Positions 45,955 to 55,543 of a stretch of DNA of 64,000 nt are shown piece by piece. The notes under the pieces are model-generated. The model was not told the DNA's origin, searched no databases, and was given only the letters and a program-made list of their open reading frames with translations. This DNA is from Chryseobacterium daecheongense. GTDB lineage: Bacteria; Bacteroidota; Bacteroidia; Flavobacteriales; Weeksellaceae. How positions within the stretch are numbered: the stretch's first letter is position 1; the number at the start of each line of letters is the position of its first letter. The DNA is taken from assembly GCA_027920525.1 (NCBI GenBank), contig CP115858.1, positions 3,410,001 through 3,474,000 on the forward strand. Direction: 5' to 3'. Position numbers and translations under genes: made by a program.

Positions 45955-46130
45955 CCGGAATCTGGTGAGCTGTAAAAGGCTTTTAAAAGGGAATCCGGTG
46001 TAAATCCGGAACAGACCCGCTGCTGTAAACTCTAAACCAAAATTTTTGATGTATATATCCACTGTTTTTAATGGGAAGGATTTCAAAAATGGAGTAAGTC
46101 AGAAGACCTGCCAGAAGATTAAAGTTTGAT
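45955..46130 (+). ncRNA. Cobalamin (B12) riboswitch
   Basis: The region shows the cobalamin-aptamer landmarks in order: CTGGTGAGCTG, AAAAGGGAATCCGGTG, AAATCCGGAACAGACCCGCT and GCTGTAA, then the B12 box AGTCAGAAGACCTGCC (46097-46112). It lies between a good promoter and the BtuB-like gene, so adenosyl- or other cobalamins should repress the uptake operon. No clear terminator is visible downstream, so control may be at translation of the first gene. The outer boundaries are approximate. Confidence 0.92.
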
Positions 46131-46241
46131 GCTTTCGTGGAATAAAGCTAAGGACAACAATGCTTCTGTGCAGCTATGGCTGTACTATGTTATTGCTGCT
46201 TTCTTATATCCATTAGTGTCAAGATTATTTTCAATGAGCTA

Positions 46242-48269
46242 ATGGAACCGAAATTTACTTTTACAACTAAAAAAATAATTATCACAATCCTTGTGCTAAT
46301 TAACCAGCTTTATTTTTCTCAGTCAAGAGATAGTATAAAGGAAAAAGGGATCCTTCCGGTTACCATTTATAAAAAAGATTTTAAAGAAATTCTTCCCGCT
46401 CAAACTCTTTCAGGAGAACAGCTGGAAAGGTTGAACAGCCAGTCCGTAGCCGATGCATTACGCTATTTTTCGGGAGTACAGATCAAGGATTACGGTGGAA
46501 TTGGCGGATTGAAAACGGTTAATATCCGAAGCATGGGTAGCCAGCATGTCGGTGTTTTCTATGATGGGATTCAATTGGGAAACGCACAAAACGGGGTTAT
46601 CGATCTGGGAAAGTTTTCGCTGGATGATATCGGAGAAATTTCATTATACAACGGACAGAAAAGTGAGATCTTTCAGCCTGCAAAAGATTTTGGATCTTCC
46701 GGCTCAATTTATCTCCAACCCAAGACTCCTTATTTCTCCGGAAATAAAAAAACGAATCTTGTACTTAGAATAAAAAACAGCTCAATCGATCTTTTCAACC
46801 CGTCATTTCGATTGGAGCAAAAGCTTTCAGATAAAATTTCCGCAAGTTTCAGCTCCGAATTTATACAGAGTGACGGACAATATAAATACAAATACCAGAA
46901 AAAACGCCCCGATGGTACTATAGCCAATGATACAATTGCAACAAGATATGATTCTTATATTACTGCCAAAAGATTTGAGACCAGCCTGCAGGGAAATCTG
47001 AATAATGGAGACTGGAATGTCCGGGGCTACGGATATATTTCAGATCGTGGGATTCCCTCAGCAATTGTGAATAATGGTTTTGATCCGAAAGGACAAAAAT
47101 TACTTGATAGAAATTATTTTGTTCAGGCTCACCTAAGGAAAAAAATATTTCCAAAATTTGAGACTCAGCTCAAAGCTAAATTTGCCTACGACTATACCCG
47201 GTATATGGATACGGTAAATGTAGCTGAAACGGCTTTAAAAACAGATAATACATATATCCAGAGAGAATTATATTTATCATCTTCCAATATCTACTCAATT
47301 ACACCAAACTGGGATGTTAGTGCTAATGTTGATTTCCAGTATAATAATCTGGATTCCGATCTTAAGCTTTTCTCATTTCCCACACGTTATACCTCATTGG
47401 TTGCTTTTGCAACCACTTACCAATGGAACCGGTTTAAATTTCTTGGAAGTGTTTTAGGCACTTTTATTCGGGAGAATGTTGAACGTAATTCAAAGTCGCC
47501 GGATAAGAGTGAATGGACACCCTCTGTATTTTTGAGTTACCAGCCACTGGCCTTTAAGAATTTAACAGTGAGAGCATTTTATAAAAGGATTTTTAGAATG
47601 CCGACTTTCAATGACCTGTACTATACTATGATCGGGAATGTTTTTCTTAAACCTGAATTTACCAATCAATATGACATAGGTTTTACTTATCAGAAGACTT
47701 ACGACCATCAGGTTCTGAAAAGTATTTACTTCAAGGCAGACGGGTATTATAACAAAGTGGAAAATAAGATCATTGCAGTACCCACAACCAATCTTTTCAG
47801 ATGGATGATGACGAATCTTGGAGATGTTCAGATCATAGGATCAGATGTGAATATACAGGCTGAGCTGGACCTTGGGAAAGTAATATTGAAGCCATTGTTG
47901 AGCTATACCTACCAAAGTGCACGCGATTTTACTGAAAAAGGAGAGTCATATTATGGAGATCAGATTCCTTATGTGCCATGGCATTCAGGAACTTTTACTT
48001 TGATGGCTGATTATAAGGAGTGGAGCTTTAATTATAGCTTTATGTATACGGGGAAACGTTATGATGCACAACAAAACAATATTGAATATAATCTCATCAG
48101 ACCCTGGTATACGCACGATTTATCGATTCAGAAAAAGTTTAACTGGTATTCTCACCAGTTCAAGGTAAGCTTTGAGGTCAATAATACTTTGAATCAGCAC
48201 TATGATGTGGTAAGGAACTATCCAATGCCAGGAAGAAATTTTAAACTTATTGTAAGCTATACATTATGA
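46242..48269 (+). CDS. btuB: BtuB-like TonB-dependent cobalamin receptor
   Basis: The ATG at 46242 (MEPKFTFTTKK) is chosen because it gives a signal peptide (IIITILVLINQLYFSQ); the in-frame ATG at 46176 would add an odd Cys-rich stretch close to the riboswitch. The 675-residue protein has a TonB plug domain (LNSQSVADALRYFSGVQIKDYGG; VNIRSMGSQHVGVFYDG) and a barrel ending in FKLIVSYTL. The upstream cobalamin riboswitch and downstream propeller lipoprotein support B12 as substrate. The gene overlaps the next one by 4 bp (ATGA). Confidence 0.9.
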   Translation: MEPKFTFTTKKIIITILVLINQLYFSQSRDSIKEKGILPVTIYKKDFKEILPAQTLSGEQLERLNSQSVADALRYFSGVQIKDYGGIGGLKTVNIRSMGSQHVGVFYDGIQLGNAQNGVIDLGKFSLDDIGEISLYNGQKSEIFQPAKDFGSSGSIYLQPKTPYFSGNKKTNLVLRIKNSSIDLFNPSFRLEQKLSDKISASFSSEFIQSDGQYKYKYQKKRPDGTIANDTIATRYDSYITAKRFETSLQGNLNNGDWNVRGYGYISDRGIPSAIVNNGFDPKGQKLLDRNYFVQAHLRKKIFPKFETQLKAKFAYDYTRYMDTVNVAETALKTDNTYIQRELYLSSSNIYSITPNWDVSANVDFQYNNLDSDLKLFSFPTRYTSLVAFATTYQWNRFKFLGSVLGTFIRENVERNSKSPDKSEWTPSVFLSYQPLAFKNLTVRAFYKRIFRMPTFNDLYYTMIGNVFLKPEFTNQYDIGFTYQKTYDHQVLKSIYFKADGYYNKVENKIIAVPTTNLFRWMMTNLGDVQIIGSDVNIQAELDLGKVILKPLLSYTYQSARDFTEKGESYYGDQIPYVPWHSGTFTLMADYKEWSFNYSFMYTGKRYDAQQNNIEYNLIRPWYTHDLSIQKKFNWYSHQFKVSFEVNNTLNQHYDVVRNYPMPGRNFKLIVSYTL

Positions 48270-49402
48270 AAAAAATAAGCTATTACGTGTTCTTATTCAT
48301 TGCGTTTTCATTACTGTCATGCAGAACAGATGAATACACTCCGAAAGAAGAAGTTGAGACGGGTCTTACACAACCGGAAAATACTGCAATCAAAGGTTTT
48401 TATGTTTTGAATGAAGGAAATATGGGGAGCAATAAATGCACACTTGATTTTTTTGATTATACAACAGGAAACTACAGAAGGAATATTTATGCAGAAATTA
48501 ATCCCAATGTTGTCAAAGAATTAGGCGATGTGGGAAATGATATTCAGATTTACGGAGGTAAATTGTATGTTGTGGTGAATGTATCCAATAAAATCGAGGT
48601 GCTGGATGCAAAAACAGCAAAGCGAATCAAAACAATCCAGTTACAAAACTGCAGGTACATTAAATTCAAAGATGGAAAAGCCTATGCCAGCAGTTACGCT
48701 GGGCCGGTTGATATTAATCCTAATTCTCCTAAAGGAAAAGTTGTAGAGATTGATACGACTTCCCTGGCCATTCAAAGACAAGTTACCGTAGGATATCAGC
48801 CTGAAGAAATTGAGATTGTGGGAAACCAGCTTTTTGTAGCTAATTCAGGAGGGTATATGGTTCCAAATTATGATAAAACTGTTTCTGTGATCGATCTCAA
48901 TACATTTACAGAAAGTAAAAAAATAAATGTTGCAATCAACCTTCACCGCCTTAAAAAGGATAATTACGGGGATTTGTATGTAAGCTCAAGAGGAGATTAT
49001 TACAATGTACCGTCAAGTTTATTCCTCGTTGATGCAGCAACTGGAACTGTGAAAAAAGATTTTCATCTCGCAGTGAGTGAAATGACCATTGTGAATGATA
49101 AGCTTTATTACTATGGAAATGAATTCAATTATAATACCCATTCTTACACTAAAACTTTTGGAATTATTGATGTAAATACCGAACAGGTGATTTCTGATAA
49201 AATTATCGATCAGGAATATGCAGATGCAATCAAGGCTCCTTATGGAATTGCTGTAAATCCCATTACTGAGGATATTTATATTACCGATGCGAGGAATTAT
49301 GTATCCACGGGATTTGTCTATTGCTTTAATAAAAGTGGTCATTTTAAATGGAAAACGGAAGGAGGGAATATTCCGGCTCACTTTACCTTTTTATATAAAT
49401 AA
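48266..49402 (+). CDS. BtuG-like beta-propeller surface lipoprotein (DUF5074/YncE-like)
   Basis: The 378-residue protein is a lipoprotein (lipobox SLLSC, Cys18) with repeated beta-propeller blades (GNDIQIYGGKLYVVVNVSNK; VGYQPEEIEIVGNQLFVANS; APYGIAVNPITEDIYITDAR). In Bacteroides a propeller lipoprotein, BtuG, sits on the BtuB barrel and binds cobalamin very tightly at the cell surface. The same order here, translational overlap with btuB and control by the cobalamin riboswitch make this the flavobacterial equivalent. Binding itself is inferred. Confidence 0.85.
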   Translation: MKKISYYVFLFIAFSLLSCRTDEYTPKEEVETGLTQPENTAIKGFYVLNEGNMGSNKCTLDFFDYTTGNYRRNIYAEINPNVVKELGDVGNDIQIYGGKLYVVVNVSNKIEVLDAKTAKRIKTIQLQNCRYIKFKDGKAYASSYAGPVDINPNSPKGKVVEIDTTSLAIQRQVTVGYQPEEIEIVGNQLFVANSGGYMVPNYDKTVSVIDLNTFTESKKINVAINLHRLKKDNYGDLYVSSRGDYYNVPSSLFLVDAATGTVKKDFHLAVSEMTIVNDKLYYYGNEFNYNTHSYTKTFGIIDVNTEQVISDKIIDQEYADAIKAPYGIAVNPITEDIYITDARNYVSTGFVYCFNKSGHFKWKTEGGNIPAHFTFLYK

Positions 49403-49415
49403 CTGAATCTTAGAT

Positions 49416-50609
49416 ATGGACAGAAAAATTTTAAAAATAATACCTGCTGTACTGGTTATATTTCTTTTAACCGGAATGTCAGGATGTAAAAGTGACAGAG
49501 ATGAAGAGTCTTCATTTAAGGGATTGGAAGAGTCTTACACGATCAATCGTTTTAAGGTACTGAATATTCCCGCAAATGTTCCTGGTAAACTGACCTGGAG
49601 TATTAAAGATTCCATTATTTCTGAAGGATCCGAACTCGATTTTATCAGCCCTTACGCGAAAACATATCCACTGACACTGAAAATAGAACAAAATGGAAAT
49701 GTGAAAACATATCAATCTACCATTATTGTAAATAAGGAGACAGATTCCTACAGTAAATATATTGCCAGTGTACTGGATTTCCGCCCTGCAATAGGACAGT
49801 TTACCAATGAAATTCCTGAATATCTTGCTGGAAATACAGCCAATACTATGTTGCAAAAAGCCAGGGAATCTTTAATCGGCTCAAATTCCACAATGATCAG
49901 TTTAGGAGGATTCGGGGGCTATGTTGTTTTTGGGTTTGATCATACGATTCCAAATATGAACGGCCGGGATTTTAAGATTCTTGGAAATGCTTTCTGGGGA
50001 AATAATGCTAACGATCCACGTTCGGGTTCTTGTGAGCCGGGAATTATTATGGTGGCTTATGACAGAAATAAAAACGGGAAACCTGATGATAATGAGTGGT
50101 ACGAAATTGCTGGAAGTGAATATTTTAAAAATACAACCGTAAAGAATTACAGCATCACTTATTTCAAACCCAATGAAACTAAACTTCCTGTTCCCGGAAG
50201 TGAGCCATGGCAAACTGATATCGAATATATTAAATGGCAGGATAATCAGGGAAATACCGGATTTAAAACCAAGAACGGGTTCCATGATCACAGCTACTTC
50301 CCTTTATGGATTTCTGATGCTTCTTACAGCTTGTCAGGAACTAGATTACAAAACAATTTTTACGATCAGAGTGGAAATGGGTCTTATTGGATTGGTAAAT
50401 CATATGACTTTGGATACGCGGATAACGCTCCGAATAATGATGAGGCATCCAATATTGATATTTCCTGGGCTGTAGATAAGAGCGGGAAATATGTAAAGCT
50501 TCCGGGGATCGATTTTGTAAAAGTGCACACGGGAATCAATCAGGAAGCAGGCTGGCTGGGAGAAGTGTCTACGGAAGTAGCAGGAGCATACGATTTATAC
50601 ATAAAATAA
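49416..50609 (+). CDS. Surface lipoprotein of the B12 locus (PKD-like plus C-terminal domain)
   Basis: The 397-residue protein is a lipoprotein (lipobox MSGC, Cys24). An Ig/PKD-like N-terminal part (NIPANVPGKLTWSIKDSIIS) is followed by a larger domain starting near residue 115 (YIASVLDFRPAIGQFTNEIP). That domain has FGFDHTIPNMNGRDFKILGN, and an EPGIIMVAYDRNKNGKPDDN segment that looks calcium-binding. Bacteroides B12 loci also carry an extra surface lipoprotein, BtuH, that binds cobamides. This gene may be its counterpart, but sequence equivalence was not checked. It is 13 bp after the propeller gene. Confidence 0.7.
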   Translation: MDRKILKIIPAVLVIFLLTGMSGCKSDRDEESSFKGLEESYTINRFKVLNIPANVPGKLTWSIKDSIISEGSELDFISPYAKTYPLTLKIEQNGNVKTYQSTIIVNKETDSYSKYIASVLDFRPAIGQFTNEIPEYLAGNTANTMLQKARESLIGSNSTMISLGGFGGYVVFGFDHTIPNMNGRDFKILGNAFWGNNANDPRSGSCEPGIIMVAYDRNKNGKPDDNEWYEIAGSEYFKNTTVKNYSITYFKPNETKLPVPGSEPWQTDIEYIKWQDNQGNTGFKTKNGFHDHSYFPLWISDASYSLSGTRLQNNFYDQSGNGSYWIGKSYDFGYADNAPNNDEASNIDISWAVDKSGKYVKLPGIDFVKVHTGINQEAGWLGEVSTEVAGAYDLYIK

Positions 50610-50634
50610 AATTCAACAATAAATTTATTTAAAA

Positions 50635-52908
50635 ATGAAAAAGATCTATCTTTTAACTTTACTGTTATTCTTTGCATTTTTCACGAATGCACAGGTCACA
50701 GTTCAGGGCGTGCCCCGAAATGACATCAAACAAAATTCAGTACATAAAAATGGGCTGAAAACAATAACTACCGTAACCAGTTTTTCTGATATTCAGTACT
50801 GGGTGGGGACGGGTTCTAAAAAGGCGGCTTTTGTTGTCCAATGGAATGATGGAAAAAATCCTGATGCTTTAGTTTGGGGATTTAAGTGGGATGGAAATGC
50901 TACAGGAGAGGATATGCTAAAGGCCATTGCTAAAGCGGACCACCGTTTTTATTCTTTGCTGTATCAGGGAACTACTTTCGGAACAGCGATCGGAGGACTT
51001 GGTTTTGATCTGAACGGACAAGGGACCAATGGATTATACAAGAATAACAATGTAACATATCCATTGTATCCTTTAAATGGTATCATCAATACGACAGCAT
51101 ATGATTTCGATGATTATACAGCGATAGATGCGGCTAATGATCACTGGAAGTCTGGCTGGACTACCGGATACTGGTCTTATTGGGTGAAGAATCCTACAGA
51201 TACCGATTTTGGATATTCTAGTTTAGGTGCCAGCAGCCGTACTTTAGAAAACGGAGCATGGGATCTTTGGAATTTTTATCCGGGAATGGTTGATCAGCCG
51301 ATTTCTACAACATTAACACCAGTATCGGCTTATGCTTCACCGGCAACGTTTACAGATGGTTATTTTATGGTGAATGAAGATTGGTATGGACATACCAATG
51401 GCTCTGTTAATTTTGTAAATAATAATGGTCAGATCAACTATAGGATATATAGTGACAAAAACAATAATGAAGCATTCGGAGCTACTACACAGTATGGAAC
51501 GATCTATGGTGATAAGTTTTACTTTATTTCGAAACAGGCTGCTGATGGGGGTGATACACAATATACACCTGGAGGTAGACTTGTTGTAGCGAATGCCACT
51601 ACCATGCAAAAGATCGCTGGATTTAATACTATTGGAGGAGGAGACGGAAGGTTTTTCCTGGGTGTCAATGAACATAAGGGATATATTGGGACCACTACCG
51701 GAATCTTTTTATTTGATATTGATAATTTGCAGGTTGGAACTTTAGTGCCCGAAACTAATGGTAAAGGCCAGATTGGGAATATGATTCGTACATCGCAATA
51801 TGTATTTGCTGTGACACAAAACGGGGGAATTCTTGTGATCAACCCGAATACCAACGCTGTTGTTCAGACTATTGCAGGTGCATTTTATTCAATTGTACAG
51901 GCTAAAGATGGAAGTGTTTGGGCGATTCAGCAACAGAAATTGGTGAATATCCATCCTACTACTTTTGTAACAACAGATTATGCTATTCCTACCACTAAAT
52001 ACATTGGAGACTGGGGAGCATGGTATGCCGGAAGATTGACGTATAGTACCAAACAAAATGCGCTGTACTGGATCAACTCAATTAATGCATTCTCTTCGGG
52101 TAGCCAGATTGTGAAATTTGATGTTACCAATAAAACATTTAACGAAAGCTTTGCCGCAATTCCAGGACAAACGGGAACTTACAAGCAGATTCCTTATGGA
52201 GCTGCTTTGCGTGTAAATCCTGTTACGGATGAATTGATTTTGAATACAACAGAAAGTGGTTATGGAGCACACTATCAGAAAAACTGGGTACATACATTCA
52301 GTAGTACAGGAACTCTTACCAATACTAAAATATTAAATGATTATTATTGGTTCCCTGCGGTTACTGTGTTCCCGGATACTATTGCTCCAGTTGTACAAAG
52401 TACATTCCCATCACAAACTACTGTGAACAGTACGACTACCATCGACCTTAAAACAATGGTTTCTGATGCTGATAACCTTTCGTTAGCTATTGTAAAAACT
52501 GTAAAGTCCAATAGTAATTCAGGAGTTGTAAATGCTGTGATTAATACAAATGATGAGTTGGTATTAACACCGCAAAGTACGGGAACTTCTACAGTTGTTA
52601 TAAGCTTTAATTCAAATGGAAAGCTTGTGGAAAAATCACTTGTAGTAAATGCTAATTTGTCTACATTAGGAACAGCGGATGTTAGAAAGCTTGAATTGGG
52701 GATTTATCCTAATCCTGCGACAGATGTTCTTAATATTAAAACTCAGGATAAAGTATTGAATACGGTAGTATATGATGCTTCCGGAAAAATTATTCCTACT
52801 CAGTTCAGTAATGGACAAATCAACGTAAGCACGCTTACAAAGGGAATTTATATTCTAAAGGTAGTTACTGATAAAGCAGTTTACCAGCAGAAATTTATTA
52901 AGAATTAA
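50635..52908 (+). CDS. T9SS-secreted beta-propeller protein of the B12 locus
   Basis: The 757-residue protein has a signal peptide (FFAFFTNAQ). Next is an N-terminal domain rich in Trp and Asp (FSDIQYWVGTGSKKAAFVVQ; ALVWGFKWDGNATGEDML), then a propeller with DUF5074-like blades. An Ig-like segment near 590-670 follows, then a T9SS type A sorting domain at the end (LGIYPNPATDVLNIKTQDKV ... TKGIYILKVVT). It is secreted across the outer membrane and probably attached there. As last gene of the riboswitch operon it may capture cobalamins outside the cell, which is an inference. A strong terminator follows. Confidence 0.85.
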   Translation: MKKIYLLTLLLFFAFFTNAQVTVQGVPRNDIKQNSVHKNGLKTITTVTSFSDIQYWVGTGSKKAAFVVQWNDGKNPDALVWGFKWDGNATGEDMLKAIAKADHRFYSLLYQGTTFGTAIGGLGFDLNGQGTNGLYKNNNVTYPLYPLNGIINTTAYDFDDYTAIDAANDHWKSGWTTGYWSYWVKNPTDTDFGYSSLGASSRTLENGAWDLWNFYPGMVDQPISTTLTPVSAYASPATFTDGYFMVNEDWYGHTNGSVNFVNNNGQINYRIYSDKNNNEAFGATTQYGTIYGDKFYFISKQAADGGDTQYTPGGRLVVANATTMQKIAGFNTIGGGDGRFFLGVNEHKGYIGTTTGIFLFDIDNLQVGTLVPETNGKGQIGNMIRTSQYVFAVTQNGGILVINPNTNAVVQTIAGAFYSIVQAKDGSVWAIQQQKLVNIHPTTFVTTDYAIPTTKYIGDWGAWYAGRLTYSTKQNALYWINSINAFSSGSQIVKFDVTNKTFNESFAAIPGQTGTYKQIPYGAALRVNPVTDELILNTTESGYGAHYQKNWVHTFSSTGTLTNTKILNDYYWFPAVTVFPDTIAPVVQSTFPSQTTVNSTTTIDLKTMVSDADNLSLAIVKTVKSNSNSGVVNAVINTNDELVLTPQSTGTSTVVISFNSNGKLVEKSLVVNANLSTLGTADVRKLELGIYPNPATDVLNIKTQDKVLNTVVYDASGKIIPTQFSNGQINVSTLTKGIYILKVVTDKAVYQQKFIKN

Positions 52909-52934
52909 ATTCTTAAATGATAGTTTATACATTA

Positions 52935-52966
52935 AACCCTCTATCATGTGATAGAGGGTTTTTTAT
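52935..52966 (+). terminator. Terminator of the B12 operon
   Basis: AACCCTCTATCA (52935-52946), loop TG, TGATAGAGGGTT (52949-52960), then a T-run. Confidence 0.9.
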
Positions 52967-53106
52967 ATAGGTTAAGGGCTTTTGTAAGATACCATGAAAC
53001 AGATTATATATCCGTTTTTTAACTGATTACCCGAATGCTTACTCTCGTAGAGTTGAAAATATTCAGTGGCACAATGATCGTGATTATTCTAAATTGATTA
53101 CAAATA

Positions 53107-53139
53107 AATACGGCAGGCTTTTAGCCTGCCGTATTTTTC
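53107..53139 (-). terminator. Terminator downstream of the T9SS cargo gene
   Basis: AATACGGCAGGCT (from 53107), loop TTT, AGCCTGCCGTATT (to 53135). It lies 24 bp after the stop of the minus-strand gene at 53163-53954. The stretch between the two terminators (52967-53106) shows nothing recognisable. Confidence 0.82.
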
Positions 53140-53162
53140 ACATGTTGTTATTACATGTTTTT

Positions 53163-53954
53163 TTATTTAATCATGATTTTACGAGAGTATATTTTTCCTT
53201 CTTTTGTTGTAAGGGTCATAATATAAACTCCTTCCGGTAGTGTAGATTCAAACGTTTTTGATTTTAGTTTTGAACGGTACACTTCTTTTCCTGATGTATT
53301 GATTAAAGCAACGTCAGATCCTTCGAAAGGTACATTTCCATCAAGGGTAACCTGACCATTCTTGCTGTATGCCATTAAGCTGATGTGTGGATCTTTGTAC
53401 TGATAAGCGTAATAAATACGGAAACCTCCATTAAGGTTAAGCAATCCTGAGTTAAGGCTTATTTTCACACGGTCAAAAGGTTTGTTCATGGTAAGTTCAA
53501 TAGCTCCTCTACTTGCATCCGTCCCACCAAGCTTAAGAACATCATCGAACATATTCATATAATCATTATTGGAAACATCACCAAGAAATGTCTCTATAGA
53601 TATTCCTCCTATGAGTTGTGCAGTAAGAATAGATTGATCTGTACCAACACCAATGACAAGTTTATTCGTATCAGCAAGGATATTGGACGTAGGGAAAATC
53701 AGAGTCTGTTCTGTTCTTCCTAATAATCCAATAGGAACAAGTAGGGTAGAGTAGTCGTTTTCGTTACTGCCTACTGCGTTTTCTGGATTTTGTACAAAAC
53801 AGGCAACACAGATACCATATGCCCGGTTTGTTTGACTGCTTGCGTACACTTTGTTAAGTTGTGCAAAAGACATTGTGTTCATTAGGAACAATAGTAAGGA
53901 AGCCAAGACTACTTTTTTCGTCATGCTTTGGCCTGCGAATAGATTTGTTTTCAT
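53163..53954 (-). CDS. Exported protein with T9SS type A sorting domain
   Basis: The 263-residue protein has a long signal peptide that may start at Met1 or at Met11 (MTKKVVLASLLLFLMNTMSFAQ). A central domain of unknown function contains CVACF and repeated beta-strand patterns (RGAIELTMNKPFDRVKISLN). The C-terminus is a sorting domain (DVALINTSGKEVYRSKLKSK ... LPEGVYIMTLTTKEGKIYSR). It should be exported by T9SS to the cell surface. It has its own terminator and no close partner. The 316-bp gap on its upstream side (53955-54270) holds the MFS terminator and A/T runs but no clear promoter. Confidence 0.8.
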   Translation of the reverse strand: MKTNLFAGQSMTKKVVLASLLLFLMNTMSFAQLNKVYASSQTNRAYGICVACFVQNPENAVGSNENDYSTLLVPIGLLGRTEQTLIFPTSNILADTNKLVIGVGTDQSILTAQLIGGISIETFLGDVSNNDYMNMFDDVLKLGGTDASRGAIELTMNKPFDRVKISLNSGLLNLNGGFRIYYAYQYKDPHISLMAYSKNGQVTLDGNVPFEGSDVALINTSGKEVYRSKLKSKTFESTLPEGVYIMTLTTKEGKIYSRKIMIK

Positions 53955-54210
53955 ATGTTAGAAATTAGTTTTTAGAATTTTAAAATTACAAAAAAAAAGG
54001 TTACGATAATGTATTTATTTCATATTTATGTGATTTAATAATGATTTTTATTTTTTCCTTAACCTAAGCAAGTCGTTGAAAATGAAGTAATCCCTTGTCT
54101 ATAAAGGGATGTCAAATATTGTATTATGTATTTTAATTCTACCTATAGTGTGAAAAATTCATTAAGAATTAACGATGGCTTAATGTATAATCTATTGAAA
54201 ATGAGACTAA

Positions 54211-54246
54211 AAATAATCCCCCTTTACCATGTATAAAGGGGGATTA
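54211..54246 (-). terminator. Terminator of the MFS transporter gene
   Basis: TAATCCCCCTTTA (54214-54226) and TAAAGGGGGATTA (54234-54246) pair around a 7-nt loop. On the minus strand the stem is followed by TTTTTAG. Confidence 0.88.
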
Positions 54247-54270
54247 CATTTGCCAAATTTATAATTATAA

Positions 54271-55479
54271 TCAGTGTTTTTTTGTTCCTTTTATATTAGG
54301 CAAAAATGCGGTAATAATACCCATAAGAGGTAAAAAAGCACATATTTTAAATACATATTCTATGCTGGTGTCATCTGCTACCGCCCCCAGAACAGCAGAT
54401 CCTATACCTCCCATTCCAAACATGAATCCGAAAAACAACCCGGCTACTAATCCGATTTTATCCGGCATAAGATCGGTAGCGTAAACCAGAATAGCAGAGA
54501 AAGCGGATGCAATGATCAATCCGATAAGAATTGCAAAAATAACTGTCCACATCAAAGAAAGATAAGGAAGACAAAGCGTGAAAGGAGCAGCACCCAAGAT
54601 AGAAATCCAGATTATTTTCTTTCTGCCATATTTATCACCCAGTTTGCCACCAAGGATCGTTCCTACTGCAACTGCTGCAAGGAACATGAACAAATACAGC
54701 TGCGAATCCTTTACTGAAATATGAAACTTATCAATAAGGAAAAATGTGAAGTAATTGGTCATTGATGCCAGATAGATGTATTTAGAAAATACAAGGGCCA
54801 AAAGGATAGTAATTGAGAATATTACTTTTTTTCTTGAAAGATCTATGTGTACGACCATATCTGAATGTTTTACCGTCTTTCTTATGGATAGCCTTTCAGC
54901 ATACCAGTTTCCAATTCTCCATAAAACAATAATACCAATGAAAGCAGCTATAGCAAATAGTCCCACATAACCCTGGCCTAAGGGAAGGACTATAAGTGCA
55001 ACTAATAAGGGACCGATTGCACTTCCCGAGTTTCCTCCCACCTGAAATATAGACTGGGCCAGCCCTTTCTGGCCACCGGAAGCCAGTTGGGCAACCCGTG
55101 AAGCCTCAGGATGAAAAACGGAAGATCCCATTCCGATGAGTGCAACTGAAATGAGAATAACATAGTACTCATGTGCTGCCGCAAGGAGTAATAATCCTGC
55201 CATGGAAAGCGCCATACCTATAGCCAGTGACCTTGGATTAGGTTTTTTATCTGTGTATATACCAACAAAGGGCTGTAGAATAGATGCGGTAAGCTGGAAC
55301 ACCAGGGTAATAATACCAATCTGGGAAAATGATAGCTTAAACTCTCCCTTTAGAATGGGATACAAGGAAGGAATTGTAGATTGGATCAGGTCATTTAAAA
55401 AATGAGAAAAGCTGATCATAAAGAGAATGGGATAAACAATCTTATGGGTGTCAATTGTTTTTGTCTGTACAGTGTTCAT
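54271..55479 (-). CDS. MFS transporter, fosmidomycin-resistance (Fsr) type
   Basis: The 402-residue protein has 12 predicted membrane helices and matches the Fsr branch of the major facilitator superfamily: SFSHFLNDLIQSTIPSLYPI in helix 1, FVGIYTDKKPNPRSLAIGM (loop 2-3), GSSVFHPEASRVAQLAS, and a repeated loop motif GGKLGDKYGRKKI. Members export fosmidomycin and other drugs or metabolites. The gene follows a GntR-family regulator gene by 64 bp. An 11-bp operator-like site occurs between them and again in front of the regulator. The true substrate is unknown. Confidence 0.9.
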   Translation of the reverse strand: MNTVQTKTIDTHKIVYPILFMISFSHFLNDLIQSTIPSLYPILKGEFKLSFSQIGIITLVFQLTASILQPFVGIYTDKKPNPRSLAIGMALSMAGLLLLAAAHEYYVILISVALIGMGSSVFHPEASRVAQLASGGQKGLAQSIFQVGGNSGSAIGPLLVALIVLPLGQGYVGLFAIAAFIGIIVLWRIGNWYAERLSIRKTVKHSDMVVHIDLSRKKVIFSITILLALVFSKYIYLASMTNYFTFFLIDKFHISVKDSQLYLFMFLAAVAVGTILGGKLGDKYGRKKIIWISILGAAPFTLCLPYLSLMWTVIFAILIGLIIASAFSAILVYATDLMPDKIGLVAGLFFGFMFGMGGIGSAVLGAVADDTSIEYVFKICAFLPLMGIITAFLPNIKGTKKH

Positions 55480-55504
55480 AGAATAATAGTTTTAATTCAT
55501 CTTG

Positions 55505-55515
55505 TCATCTGATGA
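55505..55515. promoter_or_regulatory. Candidate GntR operator upstream of the MFS gene
   Basis: TCATCTGATGA (arms TCATC/GATGA around one base), identical to the site at 56214-56224. It is 25 bp upstream of the MFS start. Confidence 0.6.
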
Positions 55516-55543
55516 ATTTTAAGTTGTTAATAGAAAGTCTTTT

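Noticed and set aside
46176..46241. Upstream ATG at 46176 as start of the BtuB-like gene
   Set aside because: The added 22 residues are Cys-rich and not signal-like; the ATG at 46242 gives a proper signal peptide.
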